DNA from: Cladorhizidae sp. MBARI D1340-BT2
Taxonomy: Eukaryota; Porifera; Demospongiae; Poecilosclerida; Cladorhizidae
Length of the DNA stretch: 64,000 nt
Direction of reading: 5' to 3'
Assembly (NCBI GenBank): GCA_028752905.1
Contig: JAQNBH010000017.1
Coordinates: 37,220,698 to 37,284,697 of the forward strand
The translations under genes were made by a program, and so were the position numbers. A model generated the notes under the pieces. The model did no database searches. It saw only the letters and a program-made list of their open reading frames with translations, and had not been told where the DNA came from. This document shows positions 25,867-37,299 of this stretch, in pieces. Each line of letters opens with the position of its first letter. Position 1 is the first letter of the stretch.

Positions 25867-26002
25867 GCAGCAAGGAACATCCGTAAGATCTATGCAGCAG
25901 AGGGTTCTTCTTCAAACCTCAATCGAATGGATTTTTTTGGCTACACACCTCTTCATTATGCAGCCAAGTTCAATTGCTTCAATATTTTGGTCAATTTGGT
26001 TG
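25867..26002 (+). pseudogene. Inverted diverged copy of ankyrin exon A
   Basis: Preceded by atatag and followed by gtgtaagc, this 136-bp segment enters in phase 0 and leaves in phase 1, like exon A at 12524-12698. It encodes AARNIRKIYAAEGSSSNLNR, then MDFFGYTPLHYAAKF and NCFNILVNLV, an ankyrin unit close to exon A but 13 codons shorter, with the differences all in frame. It could be an exon of a second ankyrin gene or a duplicated exon fossil. No partner exon equal to exon B was found after it, so I class it as a probable fossil. Confidence 0.6.
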
Positions 26003-26560
26003 GTGTAAGCATGTGGAGTGTGGAGTGCATGCATATTACCACGTATGGTCAAACCTAAGTTCACAGCTGGTGGCCTATTTAAGGGAGCCAGTTACTGAGT
26101 TAAAGAGGGCTGCTCAGGGTGTGGTACAGTGTATGTGAGTGTGTGAAGATTTGCTTTACTCTACTTACTACAAGTCCTGGTAGGATTACTCTGGTACAAA
26201 AATAAAATGTAGGGGAAGAAGGACAACAAAGTTATGGACGTTCACATAAACTATGATAAAATGGGCCTTAAAATGTCAGCCTCTGTCACAGGCTGAGCTG
26301 CTAATTTGTTAGTAAGCTCACAACAGAAACAAATCATATATGACATTTTTCATTTCTTCACTTATCACCAAATAGATGTCAATTTGTGGTCCATGCAGTT
26401 AATAATTAATAATCATGACCACGCTTTCTCCAGTTTTCATGTGATATGTCCCAGGATTAATCATTTCATTATAGACATTCCAGGGGGGACTTAAGGGGAC
26501 TGTTTCTTTCGTTACAATCACTACCCTTTCTTCTCTGTCCACCCCAGACTGTTTACTGAG
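26003..26560. other. No gene recognised
   Basis: AT-rich spacer between the ankyrin exon copy and the Bcl-2 segmental duplication. Nothing recognisable. Confidence 0.4.
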
Positions 26561-28180
26561 AGGGGCTTGGTTATGTAATATAGTCTACCTGCCAGTCAGG
26601 GTTGCGAGCAATACCAGTTAAGCATCAGTCACAAGGCTGAGTTTCCGTGACTAGTATGAGCACAAGATAAAAACTTTACGCTCGCCCAATCATGGCCATC
26701 TTCACTAGTCATATAATAATTTTTTAAAGCAGAGAACAACAAACTCCAGTAAAATGATAACTATGATGACCATTACAAATACACAAAGTAGGCTCAGAAG
26801 TGATTGCTCTGCTAAGAGAGTGCATTACCAAAGCAGTTACATAGCTCATATTCACTACTCAAACTGTAATAAAAAACTGGATTGAGGCATAGCTACACTC
26901 AATCAATATCACTCTGGGTTGAGAGTGACACTCATTCTGGGTCAAGGAAGGTATAAATACATGTATTATGAAAGAGCTAAACAATATTTTAGCTAGTGCG
27001 CCTGTTGTCTAATAAAGATATTCTAGGGGATTTTGTTGTTGTTGTTTTTGTTTCCAATTCATAGTTACATGGGGCAGAATGTGAACTTTCAAGATTATTT
27101 TGTTTGGACATACATAACGGACCACATGATTAATAATCTTTTTGTTGTTGTTTTTGATGCAGGTGATATGATGTTTTTAATATCCTTGGTGCGCATAAAT
27201 AGTGAACATATAGTTCCCACTTGCTGAAATAAGTAATGACATTCAAGCATCTTTATTCCTCTCACTCTGATTATCCACCACAATTTTCAGGAACTGGACT
27301 CAGCAAAACTTTAACACATGATTGATCATTTATTGGATGACTATCTATGCAAATAAAGGGGCATATAATAATCTATGTACATACAAGTTGGAGGGAGGGA
27401 GGGGAGTGCAGGCATTTCAATAAGGCTGCTTCTCCATACATATATACAGAAGAGATGACAGGTGTTCAAAATTAAAAATTAGCAACAACTTTAAAAAATC
27501 GTTTGGTGTACTCTACATGATAAATCTCTTGAAGGTCATTAACCAACCCATTACCACTGCCACACCAATTGCCAGACCCATAGCAGTTGCAGTGAGGGAT
27601 ACTTGACAGGTGTGTGGGTTGGAATGATGAATATGGTCCAAGATCCAATGCTTTCCATCTCCTTGTTGGTCCAGGTAACTATGTCAGAAATTAGGTGTCT
27701 CAGTTCCTCTTGCTATTCACAATAGAGAGCTATGTGTGCTAAAATGGTGATAGAGGTCAGAATTCTCCCCTAATATATGTCATCATGAACATCTCTGCAA
27801 ACAATGATATCAAATATGAGTTTCAATTTGCTGTCATCCATATTTAGAATGCATAGCATGTCATCAAACTGTTGACTTTTTTGTCTTCCAGTTCTTCTGC
27901 AATTTTTGAGCAATTCATGAACAGGATCATTAGGGTTTTCTACTCCTGGTAAAATACTGTTATCTCGAGAATCAATTCCTCTCAAGCAATGATGTACATT
28001 CTTGCTAAAGACTGACAGTTAGTTTCCAGCGCAACAAGAGATAGTCGGCCAAAAGGCTACTGTATTTATTGAGGCATGCAATATCCATTTTCAATTAGTC
28101 TAATATGGTTATTTTTATTATCAGCTAATTATCAGCTATGCGTAGGTTACAACTCGGTGCATGAGCTTCTTTTATACCCT
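26561..28180. repeat. Segmental duplication, copy 1 (pairs with 57428-59250)
   Basis: Several collinear blocks match the later copy in the same orientation. Examples are aagcatcagtcacaagg (26618 against about 57500), gaccacatgatta (27120 against about 58093), the stretch from 27300 to 27385 (actttaacacat, then gatcatttattggatga), and the Bcl-2 reading frame itself. Identity is patchy, with many indels, so the duplication is old. Confidence 0.75.
27520..28018 (-). pseudogene. Bcl-2 family pseudogene
   Basis: It aligns with the intact protein at 58594-59196. Visible pieces in order are LPGVENPNDPVHELLKN (the region leading into BH3), QQFDDMLCILNMDD, then a stop exactly at BH1 (DDIY-stop-GRILTSITILAHIALY), a second stop in YCE-stop-QEELRH, and a shortened BH2 region in which the WILNQGGLQAFI segment is lost (WTIFIIPTHTCQVSLTAT). 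The tail-anchor region (MGLAIGVAVVMGWLM) survives. The start region is also shifted in frame. Loss of BH1 and BH2 means no working Bcl-2 fold can be made. Confidence 0.85.
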
Positions 28181-29390
28181 TGGGGTGCCATACAAGCACA
28201 CGGCTCTTGCAACACATGTGCAGTAGGTGCACTGCAAGCAACTAGCAGGGTCCAAAGTCAATAGACACATGTGTACAAAGCTTCCATGCCCAGCGACTGG
28301 TATATAATAATGTAAATGATATAAAAATAGCACTTGGCAGAACAAGACTAACTTTGTACCCTAGAAATCTTTTTTGGTTTTTGGTTTTTCTCTCTACAAA
28401 TCAATCCAATTGTTAGATAGCATTTTTGCATTTCCCAGCTTTTCCTCAAATCTATAAAAAAAATGTCCCAATTGAAGCAAAATAGAGCTTCTTTCGGTTA
28501 TAAAGGAGAGATTTTGTCATTTAAAGAGTAGAAACAGTTCCATAATGTTGAAAAGGAAACTAATGTGCCCATTTTGACTAAAATGAGTGATTTCAGACAG
28601 ACACAATATGCAGACACATGCATACAACAAAAAATATATCAACAAAAGTTAATATCTCTAATAAACTCTCAGTTTACATAATATAATACAATGACAATAG
28701 TCAACTGAATTTTACTCACTCAACGTTTTTGCTAGATGCTCTAGCCTTATTCAGGAATAACATTGTTTTGGTAATGTAAAATATGTCTTGCAACTTGGCC
28801 ATTAACTCAAACTACCCATTCACTACGAAATATTGAATTCTTAGGCAATTTTTAATACACATGCATATGAGATATAATTTATGCTGTATGTATATTTGTT
28901 TTCTGCTGAACTAAAAGTTTACTCAATATAGAAGATTGTGTAGCCAAAGTTTCCAAAAGTGCAAAAACTTGCATAATTGAAGATGACAGGTTATTTGTAA
29001 AACATTCTGTTGAAATAACAATGACCTTCTCAACTTATTCACTAACAACTTAGTCCAACTTGTAAATGGCACACTAAACGGGCAACATTCTGTATCAAAT
29101 TGCCAAGCTAAATCACTATCACCTCCATGATTCATCAGCCTGCAGTAACAAATCGTTGGATGTAGTCACCATACATTTGATATATCCTCCTCCCCCTTCT
29201 AGTACTCGACTGAACTATGCTAAAGCTAAATAAATTTCCATCACCTCTTGTATGTCAATAATGACCTGTGTTCTGCTAATGATGCTCAACAAATTTGGTT
29301 CCTGATTTAAGAAGGTATATTAAGTGCAAGCCACAAGTTTGTTCCTGTTGCCAAAATTATTTCTGCAACTCGATGGTTTAGTTTGGATAT
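28181..29390. other. No gene recognised (1.2 kb)
   Basis: AT-rich sequence before the left LTR of Gypsy element A. Nothing recognisable on either strand. Confidence 0.45.
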
Positions 29391-29645
29391 CGTAGTAACT
29401 TGGAACTCTGTATTAAACATTTAGTGTTAGTGTAGAAGTAATTGACACTAGTTGCATGGTTTGTATGTGATTACCTTATATGGTATTGTGTGGCAGTGCC
29501 CAAGGGCGACAGGTCAGTCTGGTTTAAGAGCCAGATGATGGGCAACTGTTGGATTGTAAAAAGGAGACTTCTTGACTTAGTATCAAAAGAGGATTGTGTA
29601 ACAGGGTTACCTCAAAGAGGCTGAATTGTGTAACGGGTTACTTCA
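29391..29645 (+). repeat. Left (5') LTR of Gypsy element A
   Basis: It starts CGTAGTAACTT, where the partner LTR has TGTAGTAACTT, and ends at ...GTTACTTCA. It is followed two bases later by a primer-binding site. Confidence 0.72.
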
Positions 29646-29647
29646 AG

Positions 29648-29661
29648 TGGTGACGAGGATT
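29648..29661 (+). promoter_or_regulatory. Primer-binding site of Gypsy element A
   Basis: TGGTGACGAGGATT directly follows the LTR. It starts TGG, complementary to a tRNA 3' CCA end, and resembles the TGGTGACGAGGAT class of PBS seen in many Gypsy elements. An ATG (29666) follows at the expected place for gag. Confidence 0.65.
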
Positions 29662-29720
29662 TACAATGGCAGTATTGGCGCATTGAACCGGGGAACAGAA
29701 TATTAATGCGGTCACTTGGT

Positions 29721-29795
29721 CTGTGCAGGAATATTCCTGCACAGTCCTGTGTTATTATTTGGTCAACTGGTCAGTGCAGGAATATTCCTGCACTG
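29721..29795. repeat. Two tandem 24-bp perfect palindromes
   Basis: Positions 29721-29744 (half-site CTGTGCAGGAAT) and 29772-29795 (half-site CAGTGCAGGAAT) are each perfect 24-bp inverted repeats with no spacer. Both sit in a roughly 51-bp duplicated unit that also contains the following tcctgtgtt. They lie just upstream of the hAT reading frame and may belong to that element's end or promoter. Confidence 0.9.
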
Positions 29796-29942
29796 TCCTG
29801 TGTTCACTCAGATCTGTGCATGCAGAGCCAGAACCCTTTTATCTATGTGCATGCTCATGCATGCTATCTGGTTGGGTATTATCTGGTTGGCCTGATTTGT
29901 GCAAGAGTTAGAATCTTTCACAGTGGACAGAGAGAGTTAGCT

Positions 29943-31979
29943 ATGGTATCTTCAGAACCCAGTACTTCAAGGTTGCCAGAAGAAGATTCTTCAGATATGG
30001 ATTCTGACTCTGATAATGAGGTTTCACAATTGAAATTGACAGTCAAATCTCTTACATCTATAAGTCTGCAAAACAGCTATTGTGTGTCTATCGTAGACAG
30101 TATGCAAAGACTTTCCCATGGGCCACAACTTGCCTTCTGTATGAAGTGCTCTCATGATATAAAGCTTGGAAGAGGTGGTACTAGAGATCTCAGGAGACAT
30201 CAGGAAATGAACACTCAAAAAAAGATGGTGTGGGTGTACTGCTTCTACAGTCTTACTTTGGGCCAATAAGAGAGGAGTCTGTAATCCGTGCAGAAGTATT
30301 CTTCGCATATTTCCTTGGAGAGCACCATCTTGCCTTTCAATTGGGAGATCATTGTACCAAACTATTCAAGTTGATGTTTCCTGATTCTTCGATTGCTAAA
30401 GACTTTCTTAAAGTGCAGTTGTAGTAAAGCCACAGCTGTGTTGAAAGTTATTGCCCAGCATTGTTGGAAAACCATTTCCACAGCAGTTAGAGAGACTAAA
30501 TACTTCAGCCTCCAAACTGATGAGACAACTGATATTACCGTTACACAACAAGCTGCTATTATGCTTCGATTCTTTGATAACACCCAAGGACAGGTGAGAT
30601 GTGTCTTCTTTGCCCTAGAGAGTGTAGAGAGGGTAACTGCAGAGCTGCTATTTAATAGAAATCGATAAGCATTTTCAAGAATCCACCCCCCCCCTTTATG
30701 ATAATTGTGTCAGATTAGATACAGATGGGGCCAATGTAATGTTGGGAGCACAAAATTCAGTGATGTCACGGTTACGATGTTAGCAGCCAGCTTTAGTTGC
30801 TCTTCATTGTCATTGGCACATAGCAGCACCAATAGCAAAAATACCAATAGCAAATGAGGCATACCAAGTCTTGCCTGATGAATTGGAAGATCTGACAACT
30901 GATGTATGGTAATATTTCCAGAAGAGCCCAAGGCTGCGACAGTTTGAAGAATTTCAGAGTTTTGTGGAATGCAAGCCACACAAGTTGTTAAAAGCATGCC
31001 AAACACGATGGCTCAGCCTTGAAGCTTGTGCAAATTGTCTTATCGAGTAATATGAAGCCTTACTCTCATACTTTCGAAGGACTGAGGATAAGCAGGCAGT
31101 AGTGAGAAGAGTAAAAATTGTACTTGAAAAGCCTCTGACCAAAGCTTACTTACTCTTACTATGTTCTGCATTACCAATTGTTAATAATTTCAACAGGTAC
31201 ATGCAGCAGCAATCTCCAATTCTTCATGTTCTCTACCAAGAGCTCGATGGTTTAATACGAAAATTCTGTTGCGCTTCATGAATTCTGAGTACATGTTTGC
31301 TGCTGAACATGTTTCACAAGTGAGTATTGATAACTCAGAAGAGTATCTCCCTTTACACGAAGTTTTCGTAGGTCACAACACAGTAGCATACCTTGAAGAA
31401 GAGGATGGATTATCATCTGAAGATGTGAGAAAAATTTAGGGAGACTATCCAAGCTTGGTGGGTTGCTGCAGCCAAGGGAGCTGTCAAACGATTACCTATG
31501 AGTCACAAGTTACTCTCCAATCTCAAATGGCTTCAACCAGGCTTACAACAATTCAGTATGGCTGGTCAGGTGCTTGCTGCAGCAGAGTGTGTTCCTCAGG
31601 TAGTTCAAGTTGGTGACAAACCTAACCTTCAAGAGGAATTTATGGATTTCTGCACATCGCCATTAACTCCTAAAGTTACGGCCATCACAGAGGTGGATAT
31701 GCAATGAGCCAAATCAAAGACTGCTTGGAAACCGAGTATCGCTACTCCACATTGGCAAAACTTGTAAAAGCCATTCTAGTTATATCCCATGGCAATGCTA
31801 ATACCAAACGTTTATTCAGCCACATTGGTCTCAACAAAATGAAGCACAGAAACAGACTAGGAATTTCTACATTAAATTCACTTTTAACGGTGCAATTCAA
31901 TGTTCCTCAAAAATGCTATGAATTTAAACCAAACACTGAACTATTAAAGACATGTGTAAATGCTATGAACACACTTTAG
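29943..31979 (+). pseudogene. hAT transposase (element within Gypsy A), broken
   Basis: The first segment, MVSSEPSTSRLPEEDSSDMD, runs into a region with a Cys-x2-Cys and a following His suggestive of a BED-type zinc finger (FCMKCSHDIKLGRGG, then TRDLRRHQ). Next come FFAYFLGEHHLAFQLGDH and FSLQTDETTDITVTQQAAIM, the catalytic-core landmark of hAT enzymes. The last frame (31704-31979) gives STLAKLVKAILVISHGNANT followed by KRLFSHIGLNKMKHRNRL, the C-terminal dimerisation motif. Stops and frameshifts occur throughout. The exact element ends could not be fixed. Confidence 0.78.
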
Positions 31980-32084
31980 TATGTTATTTCTCATGAAATT
32001 GTTGTTTGGATTTTGTTTGGATTTTTTGTTGTCAAAAAAATTTGATAACACAGGAGAGTAATTGGGAAATTACCAAAGAAAATT

Positions 32085-32534
32085 ATGGCAACACTGTTCA
32101 AACAGAACGAATCAGTTGAAAAATGTGTGGCTGAACTCCATGAGCTTTCTGAACATTGCAACTTCCAAACAACATTGGAGGCCTTGTTGCGTGGTTGCCT
32201 TGTATGTGGCATCAGGGAAGTGAATGTTCAATGCTGTCTTTTAGCTGAATCTGACCTCAAATTCAGGAAGACTTTTGAGTTGGCCCAATCAGCTGAAGCA
32301 GCTGAACAGGATTCACAAGACCTACAACAGAATAATCCTGCATCCTTTTCCAAATCGGGTCCCATATACTGCATGGCAACCCAGCCTAAAACACAGTGGC
32401 CACAGAGTGTGACTCGCAACTGTGATCATTGTGGAGAGCCACATGCTCCAGGGGATTGCCACTTCAGGACTGCTGTCTGCCACTCTTGTAAAAAGAAAGG
32501 ACATTTGGCCAGAGTCTGCAAGAGAAAGAAATAG
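32085..32534 (+). pseudogene. Gag of Gypsy element A (5'-truncated, zinc knuckles kept)
   Basis: An open 149-codon segment, MATLFKQNESVEKCVAELHE with LSEHCNFQ, matches the capsid C-terminal region of Gypsy Gag. It is followed by two zinc-knuckle-like motifs, CDHCGEPHAPGDCHF and CHSCKKKGHLARVC, the second a canonical C-x2-C-x4-H-x4-C. The N-terminal half lies on the far side of the hAT insertion near 29666 and is mostly lost. The knuckle would bind RNA in a working element. Confidence 0.8.
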
Positions 32535-34856
32535 CATCCACAAGAGTTTTGGTCAAGACAACAGGACAACCAACCACGAGTTCGAACGCATCAGGTCACT
32601 GAACAGGAGGAGATGGGGGAAGATGAGATTGCCTACATGCTCTTTGCACTAGGTGGGGTAAAGAAAAGGAAGGTAGACCCCATCATGGTGCCAGTATAAG
32701 TGAACGACGCTATACTCTATAATATGGAGGTGCTGCTATGTCCATAATTATCGCTAACACATATCACCAATTATGGCCAAAGCATTTAGCACCTTCCTTG
32801 CAACGCCAGCTTCGCACTTACACAGGAGAGGTTTGGAAATCCATGGAACTATTCGAGCTACCAAACCCAGCTTGGAATTGATGGTGGTAGCTGGAAGGAG
32901 CCCAAGTTTACATGGTAGAGACTGGCTGTTGGAAATCAATGGGGATGCATACATCAAGTGCCAGTAAGCCATGCACAAACCTTACAATTCCTTATGGACA
33001 AGTATGCAGACGTGTTCAAAACTTGGGTTAGTGGTTGGTAACCCAGCCAAGATTCACATCGACCTAACAGTACCACCCCGTTTTTGTAAACCACAGTCAG
33101 TCCCTTTTGCACTTAGAGGCAAAGTTGAACAAAAATTGAGTCGGTTGGGGCAGCTGAGAGTCATTGAGGGAGTGCAGTTTGCAAAGTGGGCTGCTCCCAT
33201 AGTGACTGTGATTAAAAAGGATGGCTCTATCCAAATATGTGTGGACTATACAGTTACAGTCAAGAAGGCATCAAAGGTAGAGACACACCCTCTACTTAAG
33301 ATCCATGAGCTCCTGGCATCTTTGGGGGGTGGAAAGACATTTACGAAGTTGGATCACGCACACGCGTACCAACAGATTCCATTGGAAGACAAGTCAAAGA
33401 AATTCGTGGCCATCAACACAAAACAAGGGGCTATGGCAGTACACTCGCTTGCCATTTGGAGTGTCTTCAGCTCCTGCAATTTTCCAATGGACCATTGAAG
33501 GTGTTTTATAAAGTATGTCACATGTATGTGTTTATATAGATGACATCTTAATCACAGGGGTGGCCGAGCAAGAACACTGGAAAACCCTCGGAGAAGTCCT
33601 GACGAGACTGTTGAAGCTGGAGAAGTGTGCATCTGTGCAACCAGCTGTTGAGTACTTGGGGAACCACATATCAGCCGAGGGAATTCGACCATAAGAAAAG
33701 GTTCAGGCAATAGTTGATGCACCTCCACCTCAGGACGTTCACAGGTCCGTTCTTTTCTGGGGCTGAAAATTTCTACCGCAACTAGCCAATAGGTTGACAA
33801 CTCTGTACAAGCAGCTACAAAAGGATAACCATTGGAGGTGTGTCTGAGGAACAGTTGAAATTGACCACACCATGTGTGCTGGTTCATTTTGACCCAGATC
33901 AGGAGCTCGTTGTAGCTTGTGATGCCTCGCCATGTGGTGTGGGGGCAGTCCTTTCCCACCAGAAGGATGATAGCACTGACAAGCCCACCGCTTATACATC
34001 ACATTTATTAGCACCTGCAGAGAAAACTTATGCACAATTGGACAAGGAAGCCCTGGCAATTGTATTCGGGGTTAAAAAGTTCCATACTTTTCTTCATGGC
34101 CGCAGATTCACTATCTACTCGGATCATAAACCATTGCAGCATTTGTTCCGTGAACACAAGACAGTTCCTTACATGGCTACAGCTTGAATCCAGAGGTGGG
34201 CACTAATGCTGGGGCAATATAGCTACCACATCGTTTATAAACCTGGGAAGGAACATGCCAATGCAGATGGGCTAAGTAGATTTCCACTACCAGAATTTCC
34301 ATCGTCAGTTCCACAGCCAGGTGAGTCCATATTGCTACTGGATCAACTACTACAATACACTCCAGTTACAGCTTCTCAAATCAAGTTGTGGACAGAACGA
34401 GATCCCTCATTGTCAAGCGTGAAGAACATGGTGATACACAGTTGGAAACTTGTAGCCTAGGAACATCTTCAACCATACCACCAACGTATTGAAGAACTCA
34501 GTGTCTTGGATGGTTGTGTCATTTGGGTAGGTCAAATAGTGGTACCAAAACCAGGTCGGAAGTTAGCATTTGAGGAACTCCACCAAGGTCAACCTGTTCA
34601 AGGATGAAGAGTCTTGCTCGGACAACTGTATGGTGGCCAGGGATAAATGCAGACCTTGAACAACATGTTAAAACCTGCTCTGAATATAAGAAGAACAGGA
34701 AAGCACAAATGAAGTTACTAAAGGTGTAGTTGATGACTGGCTTCCAGATTTTCCCTCAGTGATTACTCCACCAGTTGGAACAACGTCTGCCCCTGGCATC
34801 CCTACTTCACCTCCATCAGAAATTCACAACGGAAGCATTATAAGACGGTCCACTCA
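32535..34856 (+). pseudogene. Pol of Gypsy element A (protease to integrase start)
   Basis: Protease remnants end in GRSPSLHGRDWLLEI near 32930. Reverse transcriptase shows APIVTVIKKDGSIQICVDY, TKLDHAHAYQQIPLED, LPFGVSSAPAIFQ and the catalytic YIDDILITG (about 33530). RNase H follows with LVVACDASPCGVGAVLSHQ, KEALAIVFGVKKFHTFLHGR and YSDHKPLQHL. Then come YHIVYKPGKEHANADGLSR and the start of integrase. Most of the integrase core is deleted near 34730, and the segment ends in the C-terminal IIRRST. Stops and frame changes are scattered through it. It is cut at 34856 by element B. Confidence 0.85.
34852..34856. repeat. Target duplication of Gypsy element B, left
   Basis: ACTCA here pairs with ACTCG at 40776-40780, a 5-bp duplication with one mismatch. 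Removing element B rejoins a pol C-terminus reading RRST, then RNRQPPQ, a usual end for this type of polyprotein. Confidence 0.75.
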
Positions 34857-35498
34857 TGTCATGAAAAACCAGTTTTCTCCCAGTACAGACACTTTAGCTG
34901 GCTGAGCAGATCCCTGGTTTTCACGCGATGCCTGATCTTTGACTCCCAGTCTGTCCTACTGGCAAGCCTCAGAACAAGCCAAACTCAGCAACTCTCAACA
35001 GAATTGCTGGATTCCCAAATATAACTACAGTTAGTTATGATGAGATACGTAAATATGCTGAGCAATGACAAGATAAAACAACACAATATCAACCACAATA
35101 ACAAAGGTTCAGAGGGTTCTTATCTAACAGTTCTTAATTGCTGGTTGCAGATGTATAGCAGTCTCTGGCAATATTCACCGTATCTGACCTAACTACTCCC
35201 TAGCTGTTTCTTATATACTGTTCTAACTACTCAGTTTGATGTCATCGGGTCATCATGGCACCGACCCTTGGCGACCAATCCGATGTCTTGTCTTATCAGG
35301 TGAGAGGTGTGTAGATCTTTCCTCTGGCAGGTGGACCACATCCTTTATAGTGTCTGGTGGTGAGGTCCTTCGTCTGTTCCCGCACTCGCTACCATAGTTT
35401 CCACACATCTGGTGTACGGCTTGACCACTAGGTTCTTTGGCAACAAGAGCTGCTGGTTTGGCTTGTGAACTCAGTCAGGGAGATAGAATTCCCTGACA
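34857..35498 (-). repeat. 3' LTR of Gypsy element B
   Basis: 642 bp, with TG...CA ends. It is nearly identical to the LTR at 40110-40775 apart from small indels. A TATATAAG box, read on the minus strand, lies near 35213-35220. Confidence 0.92.
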
Positions 35499-35511
35499 TT
35501 CCCCCTTCCTC
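35499..35511 (-). promoter_or_regulatory. Polypurine tract of Gypsy element B
   Basis: GAGGAAGGGGGAA on the minus strand directly abuts the 3' LTR, the expected plus-strand primer. Confidence 0.85.
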
Positions 35512-35529
35512 GGCTCGAGACCCATCTCA

Positions 35530-36900
35530 ACTTAGGCCATCGGCATTGGCATTGGCGGAACCCGACCGGTGGGAGATGGTGAAATCGTAGTCTTGTAGGT
35601 TAAGGGCCCAATGAGTGAGTCGGTCATGTCTGTCTTTGATATTGGCTAGGTGGGACAAGGGGTTGCGGTCAGTTTCAATGATAAATGTAGTTCCCTCCAA
35701 ATAGATGTGAAATGTTTAATTCCCACCACGATGGCAAAAGCTTCCCGTTCTATTGTCGAATATCTCTGTTCTCTGGGTAGAAGTTTTCGGGAACCGAACA
35801 CCACCGGATGCTCGTCACCCTTGAGGTCAATTTGGCTTAGTACAAATCCCAGCCCTGTCGCTGATGCATCTGTCTGTAGGATAAAAGGTCTTTCCCAGAT
35901 TGAGGATAATAACACAGGGTGATTAGTAATTGCGGCTTTTAGAGCTTTGAAAGCTACTTCACAAGAACTACTCCACACAATCTTATTACTCTGATTATTT
36001 TTGGTTAAGTCTGTTAAAGGAGATGCTATTTCTGAGAAGTTGGGTATAAACCTTCGGTAGTAACCGGCTAATCCAAAAAAGGCTCTCATTTGCTTCTTAA
36101 TCTGAGGGGGTGTATAAGTACAGATGGCCTCAATCTTGCAAGACAATAGTCTAACTTGTCCTCCACCTACTAAATGTCCCAAATACTCACAATGGCTCAC
36201 ACCAAAGTTACATTTCTCTTGTTTTATTGTAAGACCTGCTTCTCTCATTCTTCCTAAAACTACTGACACATGTTGTAAATGGTCCTTCCAGTTCTGACTA
36301 TAAATGACAATGTCATCTAGGTATGCGGCAGTAAAGGGTTCCAACGCGGACAAGTTGTGGTCCATTAACCTTTGAAACGTGGAGGTGGCCGAGACCAAAC
36401 CAAAGGGCATAGTCGTAAATTGATACTTCCCATAGGGAGTAATAAAAGCAGTCTTCTCTCTACTACCACTCCCCATGGGGACCTGATAGTATCCTTTGGT
36501 TAGTTCAAGGGTGGTTAAGAACTTGGCCCCTCCCAGGTTGTCTATCATTTCTTCAATGTGTGGTAGTGGATATGGGTCTTTTACAGTCACTGCATTTAAT
36601 TTCCTATAGTCCACACACATCTGTCTCGTTCCATCCTTCTTTAGGTATAAGCACAATGGGGGCTGCCCAGGGGCTTTTGCTTGGCTCAATGATTCCCTGC
36701 TCCAAGAGAAGCTTGATTTCCTTATCAAGAAACTCTTTAGAAGCATGAGCTAATCTGTAGAATGGTAACCTAATTGGTAAGGCACCTCCAGTAGGAATCT
36801 CATGTTCTACAAGCGTAGTCCTACCCGGCACATCCTTGATTACATCCTTGTACTGTTCTTTCAACTTTTCCAATTGGAAAGATTGACTGTGAGACAGAAC
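35530..36900 (-). pseudogene. RT and RNase H of Gypsy element B
   Basis: Long open stretches (mainly 36746-35646) give RQMCVDYRKLNAVTVKDPYP, then LTKGYYQVPM, KTAFITPYGKYQFTTMPFGL and the catalytic YLDDIVIYSQ (about 36315). The thumb and RNase H follow with LGHLV, FFGLAGYYRRFIPNF, FILQTDASATGLGFVLSQID and YSTIEREAFAIVVGIKHF. Upstream, 36604-36720 holds IPTGGALPIRLPFYRLAHA and SPWAAPIVLIPK in another frame, so a frameshift lies near 36630. The RNase H end is also shifted, reading LIETDRNPLSHLANIKDRHD in a different frame. Confidence 0.85.
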
Positions 36901-36949
36901 ATTGCTTTGCTCTTCTCCTATACTTGGTCTACGCTGGTAGGTTTGTTCA

Positions 36950-37149
36950 TCTTCCTCTAAGGAGAAAAAACCCGCTGCTGTGGGGGCAAGCCATTCTTTC
37001 AGTGCATTAATGCGATAGGTCTTAAGTGGTTTCCCAGGCTTCCCAACATCAATCTGGTATGTTACGGGGGTTATCTTTTGTTTTACCACAAAGGGGCCCT
37101 GCCACTCAAGTAACAGCTTATTTTGCAGTCTAGGTCTAAAGACTAGCAC
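36950..37149 (-). pseudogene. Integrase C-terminal (GPY/F-like) region of element B
   Basis: FRPRLQNKLLLEWQGPFVVK, then VTYQIDVGKPGKPLKTYRIN and ALKEW, is the GPY/F-type C-terminal integrase module. It lies between the integrase core and the RT in one continuous frame with the segment leading into the RT. Confidence 0.8.
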
Positions 37150-37299
37150 AAAATCTCCTTCTTCAAAATTTCTTTCCTTGGCTTGTTTGTCATAATGGTG
37201 CTTATGTTGCTTTTTGTGCTGTCTCTCTCTCTCTCCTGGGCTAGGTTTCTTACTACCTCCATGCTTGCTTTGACCATCTGTATGTATTCAGGTAGGTCT

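Noticed and set aside
29745..32055. TCCTGTGTTAT as terminal inverted repeats of the hAT inside Gypsy A
   Set aside because: Only 11 bases match and the flanks show no target duplication. The boundary remains unknown.
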